Below are positions 50,416 to 61,702 of a stretch of 64,000 bases of DNA, piece after piece. A program made the position numbers and the translations under genes. Within the stretch, counting starts at the first letter, position 1. Each line of letters opens with the position of its first letter. The notes beneath the pieces are model-generated. The model was not told where the DNA came from. It searched no databases and saw only the letters and a list, made by a program, of their open reading frames with translations. The stretch lies in assembly GCA_047967505.1 (NCBI GenBank), contig CM106539.1; one strand, given 5' to 3'. The DNA comes from Dipteris shenzhenensis. Lineage: Eukaryota > Polypodiophyta > Polypodiopsida > Gleicheniales.

Positions 50416-51740
50416 TATCCTCTCTCTATTGCGATGCCCTTGCAATTTGGAAAAGATTGCCAGCCCTTTCATTATGAAAAACATAGGGATGCACAAGATT
50501 GGCTCCTTTACCTTAAGGCAACTGAAATAAATCGAGTGCTTAACAAGAATCTAGTGCAAAACTATCCGGAGCATGGGAAACATTTAAGAATATGGAAGTC
50601 AGATTGAAATTTGCCAAGTTAATGCGAATAGGTCCATACTGTCGTGATTTATTTGCTCAGCAGATCAAGGAATCATCTGTGCAACCAAAAGAGGTGCAAT
50701 GCTTAGCCACTATACCTATGATTTATACTCCGATAGTTGATAAGGAAGTTCCCATGATCACCATCAAGGTTAAGAAACAAACCATAAAGAGAGTAATAGT
50801 GGATGGGGGTTCAGGACTAAACATCATCTTTGAGGAGATTGCTTAGAGACTAAAGTTCAAGTCATATAAGCCATCACCTTTTTGAGCAAGCATGGCAGAT
50901 CAACGACTAGCTGGCCCCAAAGGTACGTTGCAGGATGTGGTCATTCTATAGGCGGCATCTATTATACAGGTAGCTTCATTGTGATCACTGATGGATCAGC
51001 ATGCCTATCCAATCCTATTGGGAAGGCCTTAGCTGAAGAGTGCAAAAGTACTCCATGACTAGGGTTCAAAAGACATGATCATCAAAATAGAGAGTCAAGA
51101 TGTGTGTATACCGATCGACCCTCGAAAGGTTCCAATTTTTTGCCGACCAAAGAGTCTAGAGATCATAGATCCATTTCCTTTAGGATGTCGAGTCATGATT
51201 GATGGAGTTACATATCCTACCTGTAGATGAGATAGACATTTTTCAAGTTGTTGAAGACATCAAATAGAAGTTGAGGGATGAGCAAAAAAATTACTGAGGA
51301 TATTGAAGGGGAATGAGAGATTTCTAAAATACCAGTGACTATCATTCGACTTGGTACTAAGCAGTTGGTTCTAGAGCCAACATAAGAACTAAACCTTAGA
51401 ACATAAGATCACCCTGCTATGGTAGTGGTAAGTGCTAATCTTTCTTCCAAGCAACTCGGGATGCTAAGAGATTTGTTTGTTTGATACAAGGATGTGTTTG
51501 CATGGAGTTATACAGACTTACGAGGAGTTCCTCCTGAGTTGTATCAACATAAGATACCTTTTGTACCAAATGCTAAGCTGATTCGACAACAGAGGTACAG
51601 AAAGAACCCTAACTATGTCAAACATGTAAAATCCAAGTTGGATCAATTCCTATGAGCTAGGTTTATCTATACCATTGATCATAGTGATTGGCTCTTCCCT
51701 ATTGTGGTTGTGCCTAAAATGGCAAACTCTGAGTCTGTGT
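49408..51740 (+). pseudogene. Ty3/gypsy gag, protease and RT start, broken
   Basis: Gag end: KKCCNKCSSRGHVEEEF near 49570-49620 and KCFYCGENNLPSNY in 49695-49931, both damaged zinc knuckles. Protease: KRVIVDGGSGLNII with its Asp codon at 50802-50804 (frame 50592-50846). RT start: KDVFAWSYTDLRGVPPEL, QQRYRKNPNYVKHVKSKLDQ and HSDWLFPIVVVPKMANS (about 51485-51730), the block that opens RT in the Tat/Athila side of Ty3/gypsy. Stops interrupt every part. The palm domain with YxDD, RNase H and integrase are not recognisable beyond 51740. Confidence 0.82.
50382..50418 (+). repeat. A-run followed by (AT)n
   Basis: About 12 A residues followed by about 13 AT units. Confidence 0.95.
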
Positions 51741-53894
51741 GGCCTACACGAAGTTGAATGCCCAACCTCCGAGCAACAACAATAGAACAACCAAGAGGGG
51801 AACCTCCAAGGAACCACAAGAGGGAAGTACGGAGGGGAACAGTGTGAAGGGCCTCTGAGGATATGAAGAAGGAAACTACCAAGGGGGAAGAAGGCAATGG
51901 GATACCCAAGCAGGAAGAGGAGGTCATTGCCTAGGAGCATAGGGAAGTCAGAACAGATTGGGGCAATGATGTGCCCTCGTGAAAGACTAGGCATTGGCAA
52001 CCCCCCATTGTTACTCTTCCTCCAACCCACTTGCCTCTATAGAACTTGCCCCATCTAGATCCATTCTCCTTAGACCACCTATTAACACATAATAATCATC
52101 AGGACCAGGCTACCACCGAGAGCTACTGGTAGGTGTTAAGGGAGAACATGGTGCATGTAGCATATGCATTTGAATTTTTGGCCAACCACTGGATCCCTCC
52201 CTAGGTACTCAAGGAAAACTTATTCCTATAGATGCGGTAGTGGGAGGATATGTTCCAGGTTCCTTGAAGAACAAACAAGAAGTTTGATTTGTCTACAAAA
52301 TGCAAGTCACTCCAGGAGCAGCTAGATGGAAGAAACATGGTCTACAAAGAGATGCTCTAGAATTATTTGCAACTGTAGCAGGCCCACACCAAGTTAAAGA
52401 CAGATCATGGCAACTTTTAGTGTGAGGTGGATAGGCTCAAGGCACTATCAACCAAGACCAAGGATAAGGTGATGATCCTCGTAGGGAAAACATGCAGCTA
52501 TAGCATGACCTACAATACTTGTTGAAATAGAAGACCTCTGAAGCTTGGCAGTAGCAAGGGATTTGGACCCAAATCAAGGTCTTAGAAAAAAAATACATGC
52601 CTAAGATAGGTTGCTATAGATAACCAAGACCTGGAGGAGGAGAATGCACAGTTACAATCATAGCTAGACAGGCATAGCCAATTCCAACAGTTAGTCTACC
52701 TCCTCCAGGTTCCTGATGAGAATCTTAACAACCTGCCTCACCGCTGACAACCACCGGACCATGACGGCTCAGATGGCTAGGATGGTGTGTGGCAGTTGTC
52801 ACTACCGAGTGGGCAAGTGGGACATCTCAAGGTAGAAATCCACTAACAAGGGAGTTTCTTCACAAGCTAAGGTAGTAGAGAGTATCTTAGCCCAGGCCCT
52901 ACCCATGCTCCATTCATTAGGCTGAGTGGATGTAAAGAGATGGCTACACAAACGTGCTGCAATTTTGGGGATGTTGCTACATATCAGGATGTTGTAGTAT
53001 AGGTGTAAATTTTGGCAAACACAACTGAGGTGGGTGTGCAAACAGAGCAAGGATGCAGAGCCCATTTTGCCAACTCAGGGTCTCCTTGTGTAGTCCCAAC
53101 TACGAAAGTTATGCACCAAGTTTCAAGTTGAGAGGAGATGCCCATTGGTTACTAGGTTTATCAGTAGACAACGGAGATGGAAATTTTTTCTCCCCCACAC
53201 TCAATGCACCAAGGTGTTTTAGAGCCAGTATAGCTATTAGTCTTGGTGTATGACTGAGAAATAAAGGCATTTAACCATTAACCATTTTGTTGAGGGGTGT
53301 GCTCAACATCAACACAACATTTTCAAGATCAACAAATGAAGGTTGATCATCACCAAATACGCCAATTGCCAAAGCCGTCCATGCACGAGCTTCCTACATA
53401 CTATGGTAACCTTTTGTGGGAGCTCCAAAAGCTCATAAGTAGTCATGTGACAGAGGCTAAGTCCATGCAAGATAACTTACATGATCTATGTAAAGATCCC
53501 AATACTAACTTATTGGCAGGAGCGGGTCAGCTACGTCTAGTGCTACACGACCAATTTTGCAATGGTACTAGACATCAAAGAACCATATGAAGATCCAGTA
53601 GTCAAAGCCTGGACAATAGAGGCTTACGAACCCCGAGTGGCCTCCAATGGACATCACTGAGATTTATACGTGACCATCCAAGGGGCATTGTTTTGAGGCC
53701 AAACAACTGTGCTCTCCCCCCCGAGCTTCTACCATGGTCCTTATCGTTGACAGCCAGTTTTCCCCCAACCTCCACTCCATTGAAGGCATTGAAATCGATG
53801 ACCTTTCAACTTCAACCCTGGAGCCACTGCATTTGGCCAACGGCTAGTCCCTGCTAGTCTGTGAAGGACATAGCTAAGGGTAGTCGAGGTGAAA
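51741..53894. other. Unassigned interior of the Ty3/gypsy remnant
   Basis: No pol similarity seen. At about 52260-52560 a broken + frame with KCKSLQEQLDGRN and KLKTDHGNF looks coiled-coil-like. This may be a replaced or highly diverged part of the element. It ends at the 3' LTR. Confidence 0.4.
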
Positions 53895-54306
53895 TGTTAG
53901 CCCTTGGGTTAGGCATGGCATGGAGCCACAACCAAGTGTGGACACCAAGTTTTGAACTTTGGATGTAAATGGTGGAGTCTCAACCAAGCACCAATTTTGT
54001 CAGCAAAGGTGCAAAAGATTGCAGTGTCACCACCAATCAATAGATGCAAGTTGGCGCACCAAGCGCATATCTATTTAGAAGGCGGTTTTGTTAGGTATCT
54101 TGATATGGTTGTTATTGGCAAAGAAGAGAAGCGTCTTAGTTGTTACCAAGATAGTTTGATTCAACACAAGTTGATGTTGATTGTCTATAAACACAACTTT
54201 ATTTTTGTCTTGCACTCTGCATTCTTTTAAGTATTCTTAAGTTGGTATTCTCCCATCATCACACGATTCTCCTACAATACCTAACACCAACCTCAAAGTG
54301 CTTATG
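53895..54306 (+). repeat. 3' LTR of the Ty3/gypsy remnant
   Basis: Begins TGTTAGCCCTTGGGTTAGGC after the weak purine tract GTCGAGGTGAAA; direct repeat of 48939-49407. Confidence 0.78.
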
Positions 54307-56780
54307 TTCACATCTATTCTGCACCTGAGCACACTAGCCTTAGGATTGCAAGAGAAGGCATCTTCATCATGCACAACACCCAGTTAGCTTAACACAGAGT
54401 ACCTTTTCTGAGTTAGTCTGGGGTGAGGGAACCAAAGCATCAACAAAGTCCTATGCTTTGGTGTACTTTGTTTAAGATTGAACATTTTACATATGCCACT
54501 AGAGTTTTAAACAATGGTTATGAGCAATATATAAATCATTCACCAAAACTTAATAGTTTTAAAACATATACTTTGTGCTTTGGTGTATTCTCTTCCTTTG
54601 TGATTGGTTATAGAATAGATTGCCACTCATTCAGTTCATTCATATGGGTTATTCAATGTTCATAAAAAACTTCACATCTTTTAATACTTGTTAAACTTTG
54701 TTCTCAATTTTCTTTTGTTGAATAATAAAACCATCAAGGAGATCTATAGGCTTGAAATTAAGAACCAAGATTTTTTGCTATTATTATTGATGAGTAGGGT
54801 TAATTGTAGTTTGAGATATTTCTTTAAAAGTAACCTACCTATGGAAATTCATAGCTTGATGAAAACTTGCCAAACAAATGAAAAATTAAGTCAACTCTAA
54901 AGCATTAAAGGACACCCCCATATAACTAGAATTTGCTAGCATGATGCAAGCCATTTAGGCCTAGTTGGTAAATACCTCCCCCATGCACAAGAAATGGTTA
55001 AGTAGCATTTTGAATAGGAAACACACTCTCTTGGAGGTCCATTATAAGATGAGAAAGAACTTATTTATTGATGAGCTTGCTTGGCATACTAGACTTCCAC
55101 ATGGAACAAGAAATTAATGGGTTTATGTTGATCCATTTCCTATCCTTCCTATGTCATATTATGTGGCCATGCTAATGTTTAATAGACATCTCCTAGAGCA
55201 CAATCTGCCAAATTTTTGGGGTTTTCGGATCACCTCACAATTCCATTCAGATCAAAAGTTATGGCTCCCAGAAGAATGGCCAAACTTTGATCCCTACACA
55301 GCGATCAAAATGATGAGGTGGCATGCAGTGATGTGGCATTGTTGTTGATTACAAAAGGTGTGATTACGTGGCACTCAGTGCTTAGGTGCCACTGTGATGA
55401 CATGGCTTATTGCATGGCTGGCATGCTAACTAGATAGATTAGGTGGCTGGATGATGATATGTGTCCATTGATGTGGTAGTCTTGATGATGTGGCAATGCC
55501 ACGTTGGCAGATGACATACAACCTATGGATGAGGTTGCCATGTGGCTAAACCTTTGTAGTAGAGGTTGATGCCTTAGTTGTTCCTTGGTGTAACCCTAAG
55601 AAGCTTTCACGATTGTCCATAAAAAATAAGTGAAACCCCAATTTAGTAAAGGAGAATGTGCAAGAAGATCTCCAATATAGAGAAATTTAAAGGACAATCT
55701 TGTATACTCTCTCTCCCAAGACAGCGGGTGGTGGTGGCAATGGACGATTTGGACCCTAGGTGGCCCTTAATTGGCCAAGGAGGCTCCTTGTACAACTAGT
55801 TGACCCTAAAGAGGTACACGTGATAGGTGGTGACCCTTAATATATGTAAGCACTAATTATGAATAAACAATACTAATTACTTGATGTAACACTGTTTTAT
55901 TCAGACACTCAACTCAAAAAGCTGGGATGATCAAATATTGGTCAAACCATCCACCCGTATAGAATGGTTCATACCACTCATCAAAGAAGATAGAGCTTTC
56001 ACAAACAAAATTTTCTTAAAAATGTGAAATGGAACCTCCACGATGCCCATAGAAGCCCCATTGGGAGGTTGCAAGACAGCACTAGTTCCCAACAATGCAT
56101 TTTGTGATTGGTTCTTTGAGGAGAATAGTTTTCTTCCTCATAGGGATATGTGATCAATGAGGCCTATGACATGGAGATGTGCCCCTACTTTAGGTCCCTA
56201 TCCAAATACATGCGCCCCTAAAGAAATGCGTACGGTATATTCTATGTGCTTATGTTGCCAAGGCCTTGTCTTGAAGATAAAGTGTGAATTAACTAATGTG
56301 GCATGTTTTAGAAGAATTTCAATTGATTGACCACTACAAACTCGGCCACACCTCTATGTAATGTGGCATTGGTTGGTCACAAGAGAGGTACCATGGCCAA
56401 GAGTGATGTGGTTGAAAATCCTAGAGTCCAATTCCACCATTGATGGGGTCTCCCTCTCTAGCAAATCAACTGAGAACCTTCAGCTTGGGCCCTAATGGAG
56501 ACCTTACCAATTTTTTAAGAGGCACACATTATTGAGTCTCTTTCTGTACCCATGCCTAATAAACCCCAAACTCATTAAATTAGTTTCAAATCAAAATCTT
56601 TGCAAAAAGTCTAAGCAGTCATCTACTAAATATCCATGAGAGACACTGCCTACCAACAATTCTCCCTCCAATGATCATTCTACCACCCACCAATGATCCC
56701 CCTATTTATAATCATCCTATCAATGAGTCATACTAAACTATGCCTCCTATTAATAATTACCTTGTTAAGGAATCTTAGTA
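54307..56780. other. No gene recognised; GATGTGGCA-rich patch
   Basis: Frames up to 80 residues without known motif. From about 55305 to 55560 words such as GATGTGGCA, GTGGCATG and GATGATGTGG recur many times, giving a degenerate short-period repeat. The rest looks like old repeat DNA. Confidence 0.5.
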
Positions 56781-56785
56781 AACTT

Positions 56786-57065
56786 TCCCCTACTACAGAT
56801 CCTCATCGGTCCCCTTCCTATCTCCAATCTCTTGCCCCCTCCTTCCATTCTTCTCTCCTTCTATCTTCCTCCTTCTCTCCCTCCTCACATTCTCGTCCCC
56901 CCTCCTCTTACAACTACTGTTCCCCCCTTGCCTTCCTTGCCCTCCTCCCTCTTCCACTTCCATCCTTGCCCTCTCCCTCCTCCACCCCGCCTTGTCTCTA
57001 CCTCCCCCTCTGAAGCTCTTCCTCACCCTTCCATTTTTCTTCTTCCTCCCTATAGTCGGAGCATT
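56786..57065 (+). repeat. CT-rich low-complexity tract
   Basis: Pyrimidine-rich sequence with CCTCC/CTTCC words. Frames across it on both strands are compositional artefacts. Confidence 0.85.
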
Positions 57066-57150
57066 TGTGCTTGTTAAGGCGAAAGAAAAACCTTGGTGAT
57101 GACCCTTGGTCTGGCCAAAGGGGCTCTATGGCAGCACCCTCGAATCCCAC

Positions 57151-57850
57151 ATCCGTTAAGGTTTTCTTCTTTCCCCAGCTAACAAGCAGCAGGTACAACA
57201 GGTAGTTCAGTCCCTCCAAGACAAGGCGCTCGTGGGAAAAATTGTGGGCCTCATGTGTACAAGGAGACATGTGCGAGAGTGGATCCAGGTGAGCTTGGCA
57301 TTAGAGGGTGACCACATCCACGAGGTCACCATCTATGGAAGAGGCACATTCCTCATTCAGCTGAGCTCTCCCAACACTTCCTTGACACTCGTGGAGCAGA
57401 GCCCCATTCTCCTTGGCCCGCATCTAGTTTACCTCTTTCCTTGGTATCATGGCTTTACAATGGAGGACATGGACATGACACACCATGTTCCCCATTTTTC
57501 GGTTATTCTCAGCTTCCCAAGTCTCCCCAAGGAGTATCGAGCCATCCTCCCCTCCATTGGTCGGGCATTTGGCACTGTGCTTGAGTCCTCACCAGAGTCG
57601 GCCACCTCAATTGTAGCCAATGATGGGGTCCTCAGGATCAGACTAGTGGTTGAGAGCCTAGAGTCCCTTGATCCTCCTAGAGACCCTTGAAGGGGGCAAA
57701 CTTTGCCAATGAGAGTAGAGGTTTCTGGGTTACCAGGCCAATGTCTTTAGTGCAGACAGATGGGCCACCTAGCCAAAGATTTCCCTTGTGAGACCATGGC
57801 CGAGTGCCTCCCCCCACAACCCCTGTCGTAGGGTAGGCAGAGCCAGCAAA
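57151..57850 (+). pseudogene. LINE (L1-type) ORF1 with DUF4283 and zinc knuckle, broken
   Basis: Frame 57232-57690 reads LVGKIVG-type opening (here MGKIVGLMCTRRHVREWI), VTIYGRGTFLIQLSS, PILLGPHLVYLFPWYHGF and FSVILSFPSLPKEY, the pattern of the DUF4283 domain found in plant LINE ORF1 proteins that bind element RNA. The same frame continues past TGA at 57688-57690 into VEVSGLPGQCL, a TAG at 57748, then CRQMGHLAKDFPC. That is a CCHC knuckle with one Gln codon turned to TAG and the last Cys displaced. Keeping frame over 170 codons with only two stops suggests modest age. It is followed by low-complexity C-rich DNA near 58263-58370. Confidence 0.8.
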
Positions 57851-58262
57851 CCAGAGTCCCACACCCCCCCCAAAGAGGAGCAGCAGGAGTCTTAGGCCCC
57901 CTGGGTGTCCCCCTTAGAAGGGGACTAAAACCCAGGTTAAAAAGAAAAAGAAACCAAGCAAACAGGCTCACAAGCACCACAGGCAGAGGGAGGTAGAGGG
58001 CCAAACACACAGAAAGAGAGAGAGAGAAAAGGTTGTTTGTGAGCCACCTGAGGTGGAGCAGCAGTAGCAGTAAGAACCCTTACGTGGGGATCCACCTCCC
58101 TTAGTAGAAGGGCCCACTACCTAGCTAGATGATCCTCACGTGAGTTCACAACGAGCCCCAGGAGTTCCTGATGAGGTGATGGCAGACGGTACCCAGATAG
58201 TGACTAGGGAGGAGCGGATCCAAATCCCCAGCGAGCCTGATCAACAAGGGAACCTATGATCA

Positions 58263-58410
58263 CCTATTCCCCCCCCTCCCCCTCCCCCTCCCCCTCCAGA
58301 TCCCTCCCCCCTTTTCCCTCCACTCCCCCCCCACCTGTGGGTTCCCCCCGCCCCCACCTCCCCCCCCGCTCCTCATCACTTTCACCACCCACTCCCTTCC
58401 CTCCACCTTT
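58263..58410 (+). repeat. C-rich low-complexity tract
   Basis: Runs of C6-C8 and CCCCCT units inside the LINE remnant, between ORF1 and the endonuclease. Confidence 0.85.
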
Positions 58411-58839
58411 GATGCTATCATGGGAGATCAGATTTCACGCATGATGGACAAGTGGATGGGAGCACGAGGACTGGATCTTTGGTACGCCCATGCTGTGAAG
58501 GTCAATTTTTAGCTGAGCTTCAAGCGAGAGGAACCAACATGTGGTTTGGTGGTAGGAGTTATCAGATTGCCGCTTAAGGCAGCGGTGGATAAGGCATACT
58601 ACTGGCCCCTCCAAAAGTGTGCAGAGTAGTTCGAGGTGGAAGTCTCCTTCATGATGAAGTGGGCATGAAAGATCTGCATTGAGTTGGTATCCACTCTAGT
58701 ACATCGTCACATAGACATGAACTATTCGCCCTCCAAACCCCTGGCAAAGTCACATAAGGCAGTCTTTCTAGAACAGGCACCCACTCATAGGAGGGCCTTG
58801 TTCTCTGCACCCCCATCCTCATGAGCTGGACCATAGTGA

Positions 58840-59415
58840 GTTGAAATGTGCACGGGCTCCACGACCATGCTCATAGTCAACCGTAGTACCTGATACTCTA
58901 GCAGGAGTTGCAAAGGGTAGTGCTAGGGCAGACAATGGACATCCTTTTGATCTAGGAGCATATGTTCTCAGTAGTAGACATTAGACGGTGTCACCTCCTT
59001 CTCCCAGGGAGAGGTTTGGAGGAGTAGTCCCCTGTAGTAGGATGGAGTGGAGGGGTTTGCATCTCGTTCTCATAGACTTTGGCTCCTCTTTGGCTCTAGA
59101 GGTCTACGATCAAGGCGAGCTCAAGCAGTTCGGATGCAAGTTAGGATGGGAGAGTCCACGATTGAGATCCTGAATGTGTATGCCCTAGTGTGTAGACAGC
59201 ACTGCCCAGCCTTTTGGAGGAGGTTGTCAGACTTTTCAGATGTAGACTCCTCGATTGTTGGAGGGGACTTCAACAACTTGGAGTTTGGGGAAGACAAGCA
59301 GGGCGGCGCCTCCTTTAGTGAGATGCCAATAGTAGGGAGAACAAAGTATGGAAGCACACTAGGCTATGGCACTCGCACATTCCCATGTAGTGTCCTAGTG
59401 CTGAATCCACACTAA
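58840..59415 (+). pseudogene. LINE APE-type endonuclease fragment
   Basis: Start of LINE ORF2, the endonuclease that nicks target DNA. A damaged WNVHGLHDH opening near 58850 is followed by the frame 59047-59415 with IEILNVYALVCRQH and SSIVGGDFNNLEFGEDKQGG; the GGDFN motif is characteristic. The sequence stops matching about 59390, before the endonuclease end, and no reverse transcriptase follows. LINEs are usually truncated at the 5' end, so loss of the 3' part here needs deletion or a later rearrangement. Confidence 0.82.
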
Positions 59416-60900
59416 TGTCACCTTGACCCCCTTTATGTGTCACAAACTTATCAACTCCGATGACATATTGAAAATTGAGATAACATCAGTAATCTTCTCA
59501 ATGCCAAACTAAGAACATAAATTCATTCATATTGACAAAATATCATGAACCTACAATGTGGGCAGCATCTTGTTTGTCCATTCCCGACCGAGTTATATCG
59601 ATGGAGTGTTTGCTCTCATCAATTGCTGGAGGTGGTGTCGATGATGAGGCCTCTGCAGTATTCTCAAGTCTCTAGCATTTTTGTGCCCTCTCTGCCTCCA
59701 ATCTTTCCTGGACCTCACGGAACTCCATCTTCGTAACTTATGCATTAGTAGAGTCATGCATTTCCTCCCACACAGTTAAGATCGGATGCTCCAAAGTGTT
59801 TGCAGGTGCCAAATCTTTGGACCTATCTAACCCCTCTTTTGGGTAACCTAAGTTACTACTACTCTCCCAAGCGAAGAGTGCCCCCAGTACTTCATCTTCT
59901 CTCAAATTTTTAATATATTGAATGTCAATCAATAATAAATATTCTCTATTTTCAATCAAAATATACGGAAGGGTTTGCATCAAAACCTCATCCGTCATAC
60001 CCATCTCCTTTTTTTGCTCTCCTTCCTCCTCTTCCTCTTCTGGCTATCCTGTGGGGGATGATGTCCCACCTACTTCCGGAACCACAACCAACTCTGTCGT
60101 CTTCTTTATTTCTGCTATGTGCTTTCCCTTGTCCAAAGTTGCACTAGATCAATCTAGAGTAACGGCGGCTTCCGTAACCACATCAGAATTATCCTCAATG
60201 TCCACATCTTGCCCTACTGCTAGAAGAAGAGTTGACTTTACATTGATGAATGGAGGTGTGTCTGTGTCCTCCATTTCCAAAAGAATTACACAATAGGCTA
60301 TTTCTAGGGATACAAAACGAGTTCCTATAGGACCCCCTTGCAGATCCAACTCTTCATCCTTGGAAATCCTTCTAAAACTTTTTGGACAAAGGGATTTGCA
60401 AATTCTTTGCAACCTAAACTTGAAAGTGCTATCAACTCGGTGACAGTCAACGAGGAGATTCACATGAACTCACTGTACTCTATCTATGTCTAGCCGGATC
60501 AATAAGGCTTGATTTTCTCTCCACATCTCTAAAGAGATCTAGATGCTTGTAGATTGTGCTAATGACATCTATCTAATGATCAAAAATGTCATACAACTCT
60601 GCCTCTCTACTCGAATGACAAGTAGAAGCGACAAAGTCATGGTATGTGTCGTGGGGTGTGGCCATTGGAGGTTTGTGGAAGATGGCAAGAGCAAGCTGTC
60701 TAGGAGGTGAGGACAATAAAGGCTATGTCATGCCTAATGGCCCTTTATATAGTTGACTTTAGTCTCTTTAAATACCTTAAAAGTCTGACTACAATTTAGG
60801 TAATAAAATATTGGACAATGTAATATATTGGCCTCAATAATTTGCCATCATATTCCACTCTCGCCTCCCGTGCCACCCAAAATAATGGATTTTTTTTTGG
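59416..60900 (-). other. Unassigned; two minus-strand frames of unknown origin
   Basis: Minus-strand frames 60463-60149 and 60004-59738 share a composition richer in Glu/Asp than random sequence and might be parts of one decayed protein. Motifs such as FKFRLQRICKSL and TVWEEMHDSTN are not recognised. No start, domain or neighbour supports a function. Confidence 0.3.
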
Positions 60901-60914
60901 GAATTTAGGGGGCC

Positions 60915-61125
60915 CTATGTTAGTACAAATGACATCACACTTAACAAAAACTATTACATTTAGTCAAAAACTATTACAACACAGTTTCAAAACTTTTACA
61001 TTTATTCAAGTTCTATTACAACACACTTCAAAAACTATTACAACACACATCAAAAACTACTAATTTTATTAAGTATACTCATTGCCAGTACAAATGACAG
61101 CACACTTCAAAAACTATTACATTTA
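60915..61125 (+). repeat. AAAAACTATTACA tandem-like repeat
   Basis: About eight imperfect copies of a unit of roughly 25 bases, CACACTTCAAAAACTATTACA with ATTTATTCAA spacers. A longer block starting GTACAAATGACA.CACACTT recurs at about 60926 and 61090. Confidence 0.85.
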
Positions 61126-61506
61126 TTCAATACCAGTATGAATGGACAAGTCACAAAGAGGCTTCCATTTCTCAAGCATTGATGTTCCTTCGAGTCGCCT
61201 TCTTAATATCTTCCCATTTAGTGTAAAGAAAAAATCACTATCATCAAAGGTGACAGTGATGTATTCGCGAACATGCTTCAAGCTCCAATTACCTGTGACT
61301 TGAAGATATTGGATATCACCATTGGGCATATGTACCTCTACCTCTGTGGTGTCCACTACATCACAATCCATACGTATCCATGTGCCATGATTATTTTTCC
61401 AATGTCTGTAAGCATATCTCATGTAGCAAATACTCCACACTACTTGATATCTTATTACTATACTTTCTTTAATAAGTATACATCGAAAATGGTCTCCCTT
61501 CTGCAA
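61123..61506 (-). CDS. Hypothetical protein, possible fragment
   Basis: A clean 127-residue minus-strand frame. Its middle and end (VEVHMPNGDIQYLQVTG, SLKHVREYI, FFFTLNGKILRRRLEGTS) have an alternating strand pattern with a LNGK.L...EGTS segment that faintly recalls ubiquitin-like folds. The match is not strong enough for a call. Its start lies 13 bases from the LTR at 61519, and its end touches the tandem repeat at 61125, so it may be a piece of a larger gene or element cut by both. Confidence 0.3.
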   Translation of the reverse strand: MQKGDHFRCILIKESIVIRYQVVWSICYMRYAYRHWKNNHGTWIRMDCDVVDTTEVEVHMPNGDIQYLQVTGNWSLKHVREYITVTFDDSDFFFTLNGKILRRRLEGTSMLEKWKPLCDLSIHTGIE

Positions 61507-61518
61507 ACCCTCCCTAAC

Positions 61519-61687
61519 TGTGGGGGTTAAAGGTCACTGTGCCTTTACCCCGGTTATGTACAATACTCAAACACATATATAAATGAATGAAAAAGAAGAT
61601 TAGGGTGGTTCTGCACCCACCAAAACTTGTGGCTCTCTATCTCTCCCTCTCCTTCTTCTGTTCTTGCTTCCGTTGAGAGCACTCTCA
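61519..61687 (+). repeat. 5' LTR of a Ty1/copia element (169 bp)
   Basis: Starts TGTGGGGGTTAAAGG and ends GCACTCTCA two bases before a primer-binding site. The base run before it is CTAAC (61514-61518), a candidate target duplication that cannot be checked because the 3' end lies outside. The short LTR has a TATA box near its middle. Confidence 0.78.
61576..61583 (+). promoter_or_regulatory. LTR TATA box
   Basis: TATATAAA inside the LTR, about 57 bases from its start, on the element's coding strand. Confidence 0.6.
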
Positions 61688-61689
61688 AC

Positions 61690-61702
61690 TGGTATCAGAG
61701 CC
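61690..61702 (+). other. Primer-binding site (initiator Met tRNA)
   Basis: TGGTATCAGAGCC, identical to the site at 98-110, two bases after the LTR end. Confidence 0.93.

Larger units (their letters stand above)
48939..54306 (+). mobile_element. Ty3/gypsy remnant with two LTRs
   Basis: Two direct repeats, about 48939-49407 and 53895-54306, bracket 4.5 kb with gag, protease and an RT start on the + strand. The right repeat begins TGTTAGCCCTTGGG; the left has TA for TG. Shared blocks include GTGTCACCACCAATCA.TAGATGCA and TGTTGATTGTCT.TAAACAC. The left copy has an extra segment after CGCATATCTATTTAGAAGGC. LTR identity is clearly lower than in the chromovirus, so this is an older insertion. The right-hand end and target duplication are unclear. 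Confidence 0.8.
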
